DNA of 6,421 nucleotides from Candidatus Neomicrothrix sp. UBA7388 (GTDB taxonomy: Bacteria > Actinomycetota > Acidimicrobiia > Acidimicrobiales > Poriferisodalaceae): positions 1 through 6,421 of the forward strand of contig DKNM01000008.1 of assembly GCA_002470695.1 (NCBI GenBank), read 5' to 3'. The notes beneath the pieces are model-generated. The model was not told the DNA's origin and made no database searches. It saw only the letters and a program-made list of their open reading frames with translations. Position numbers and translations under genes: made by a program. Shown one piece after another: positions 5,376-6,421 of this stretch (position 1 is its first letter; every line of letters starts with the position of its first letter).

Positions 5376-6212
5376 ATGAACGAAGTTATTGACTTCCGCT
5401 TTAGACCGGTTGGAGCGCAAAGTTGGACTCGAGAAACAACATTTCATTATCTCGAACGAATGCAATTAGACCCAACTCCCTCATTTGAGCATCAATCAGT
5501 AGACCTAATGTTCGACGAAATGGACGAAGCGGGAATTGCGCTTGGTGTCATTGGAGTTCCCGGACCAACAGGTATTCGGGGTCTCGATCCAGTCGGCGGT
5601 GATGCCATATCTGAGTTAACCGAAAAACATCCGACCAGGTTTCTTACCTTTGGATCCGTTGAACCCAGCGATATCGAAAGCGCCGCATCTACGATTCGCG
5701 AAATGGGCGAGGCAGGCGTTAAAGGAGTCACCATCGATCCATCTACTGCTCAAGTACACCGTCAGTTTCATGACCGGGCGCTATATCCGCTGTACGAAGA
5801 GGCAGCAAAACACCAGATGCTGGTGACGACAACTCAAAGTTGTCTTCTAGGTCCATACATGGAGGACTGTCGCCCCGAGTATGTCGACAGAGTCGCCACT
5901 GACTTTCCGAATCTTCGAATTGTAATTCAGCATGGGGGGTGGCCATATGTGCACGAGGCTATTGGTGTGCTCTACAAGCAACCCAATGTTTACATGGTCC
6001 CAGGCCAATACATCCACTACGGGTTCCCAGGTTCCAACGATTACATCGAAGCGCTTCGCAGGCAGTGCAGCCATCAAATAATTTTTGGCAGTGTTTACCC
6101 GAATTGCGGATCGTTGAAAGACCTCCGGTCAATAGTTTCAGAGTGGGGGCTACCCGAAGCAACCGAGCGCCGCTATCTGCGCGAGAATGCTGCCTCAATC
6201 CTGAATCTTTAA
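5376..6212 (+). CDS. Amidohydrolase-2 family protein lacking most metal ligands
   Basis: A 278-residue protein with the overall pattern of the amidohydrolase-2 TIM-barrel family (COG2159; the group that includes ACMSD-type decarboxylases): opening strand VIDFRFRP (4-11), FLTFGSVEP (89-97), GEAGVKGVTIDP (111-122), IVIQHGGWPYVHEA (182-195) and IIFGSVYP (235-242). The family normally has HxH in the first strand, a middle-strand His and a Asp in GSDYP. Here the HxH positions are Arg8 and Arg10, the middle His position appears to be Thr (151-153), and the Asp is Val240; only His186 remains. It may therefore be metal-free, a non-enzymatic partner, or a subfamily with different chemistry. The start at 5376 follows a strong ribosome binding site. 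It is the first gene of a plus-strand pair with an SDR 23 bp downstream and shares a control region with the thiolase operon. Confidence 0.8.
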   Translation: MNEVIDFRFRPVGAQSWTRETTFHYLERMQLDPTPSFEHQSVDLMFDEMDEAGIALGVIGVPGPTGIRGLDPVGGDAISELTEKHPTRFLTFGSVEPSDIESAASTIREMGEAGVKGVTIDPSTAQVHRQFHDRALYPLYEEAAKHQMLVTTTQSCLLGPYMEDCRPEYVDRVATDFPNLRIVIQHGGWPYVHEAIGVLYKQPNVYMVPGQYIHYGFPGSNDYIEALRRQCSHQIIFGSVYPNCGSLKDLRSIVSEWGLPEATERRYLRENAASILNL

Positions 6213-6220
6213 ATTCCTCA

Positions 6221-6230
6221 AGAAAGAAGG
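6221..6230 (+). promoter_or_regulatory. Ribosome binding site of the downstream SDR gene
   Basis: AGAAAGAAGG, five bases before the ATG at 6236-6238 and closely similar in sequence and spacing to the site ahead of the amidohydrolase-like gene. It lies in the 23-bp gap between the two genes, with no sign of a terminator or promoter, supporting one transcript. Confidence 0.65.
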
Positions 6231-6235
6231 GTCCA

Positions 6236-6421
6236 ATGAGCAACAACCAAGGGATCGCGGTCGTAGTGACCGGTGCAGGCTCTGGAATCGGCAAAGCAAC
6301 CGTTGCGCGGTTAGCAGACGATGGCGCCAAGGTTGTAGCAGTTGACTTGACTGAAGGGTCTTTAGAGTGGACCGACGATCTCGATGCAGTGATTTCACTC
6401 GCGGGCGACGTGACTGACCCA
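6236..6421 (+). CDS. NAD-type short-chain dehydrogenase/reductase, N-terminal fragment
   Basis: The first 62 codons of an SDR gene that runs off the right edge without a stop. It shows the full N-terminal half of a Rossmann cofactor site: VVVTGAGSGIG (9-19) with the TGxxxGxG turn, VVAVD (33-37) with an acidic Asp37 at the end of the second strand, and GDVTD (57-61) with Asp58, which normally contacts the adenine ring. An Asp at the Asp37 position usually means NAD(H) rather than NADP(H), so an oxidative, catabolic role is likely. The catalytic Ser-Tyr-Lys is outside the window. It follows the amidohydrolase-like gene by 23 bp and probably shares its message; it may oxidise a hydroxy intermediate of the same pathway, which is inference from position only. 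Confidence 0.9.
   Translation, partial: MSNNQGIAVVVTGAGSGIGKATVARLADDGAKVVAVDLTEGSLEWTDDLDAVISLAGDVTDP

Noticed and set aside
5376..6212. Assignment as ACMSD, linking the gene to kynureninase in one tryptophan-degradation pathway
   Set aside because: ACMSD needs its zinc ligands, most of which are missing here, and the gene lies in a different operon from kynU.
5959..6330. Minus-strand open frame of 123 codons across the end of the amidohydrolase-like gene and the start of the SDR gene
   Set aside because: It is antisense to two well-supported genes and shows no recognisable protein features.

Overview
The window looks like a stretch of an environmental, probably actinobacterium-like chromosome. 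The points for this are a mid-range GC content judged by eye, several GTG starts without a Shine-Dalgarno sequence, an NAD-type short-chain dehydrogenase, and a thiolase paired with a Zn-ribbon/OB-fold (DUF35) protein. No mobile element, phage gene, tRNA, rRNA or CRISPR array was seen. The organism assignment is an inference and is not secure.

Layout from left to right: the N-terminus of a short-chain dehydrogenase (SDR) running off the left edge on the minus strand (1-78); a 241-bp gap; a large minus-strand lipoprotein carrying two complete trypsin-like (HtrA/S1C type) protease domains (320-2191); a 291-bp divergent intergenic region with inverted repeats (2192-2482); a plus-strand kynureninase, kynU (2483-3733); a 19-bp convergent junction; a minus-strand two-gene operon of a DUF35 Zn-ribbon/OB-fold protein and an SCP2-type thiolase, joined by an ATGA overlap (3753-5320); a 55-bp divergent promoter region with a dyad; then a plus-strand pair, an amidohydrolase-2 family protein whose metal ligands are largely missing (5376-6212) and a second SDR that runs off the right edge (6236-6421).

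How the genes may work together: the thiolase and DUF35 protein almost certainly form one complex acting on a CoA thioester (thiolysis, or retro-aldol cleavage as in the steroid side-chain Ltp2/ChsH2 pair). The divergently transcribed amidohydrolase-like protein and SDR share their 55-bp control region and may belong to the same catabolic pathway, whose substrate cannot be read from the sequence. Kynureninase releases anthranilate or 3-hydroxyanthranilate plus alanine from kynurenines; none of the other usual kynurenine-pathway genes is visible here. The twin-protease lipoprotein looks like an independent cell-envelope protein.

The points most worth a second look are the amidohydrolase that appears to be a pseudoenzyme, the internally duplicated protease without a recognisable PDZ domain, the dyad in the 55-bp divergent promoter, and the structured-looking region ahead of kynU.
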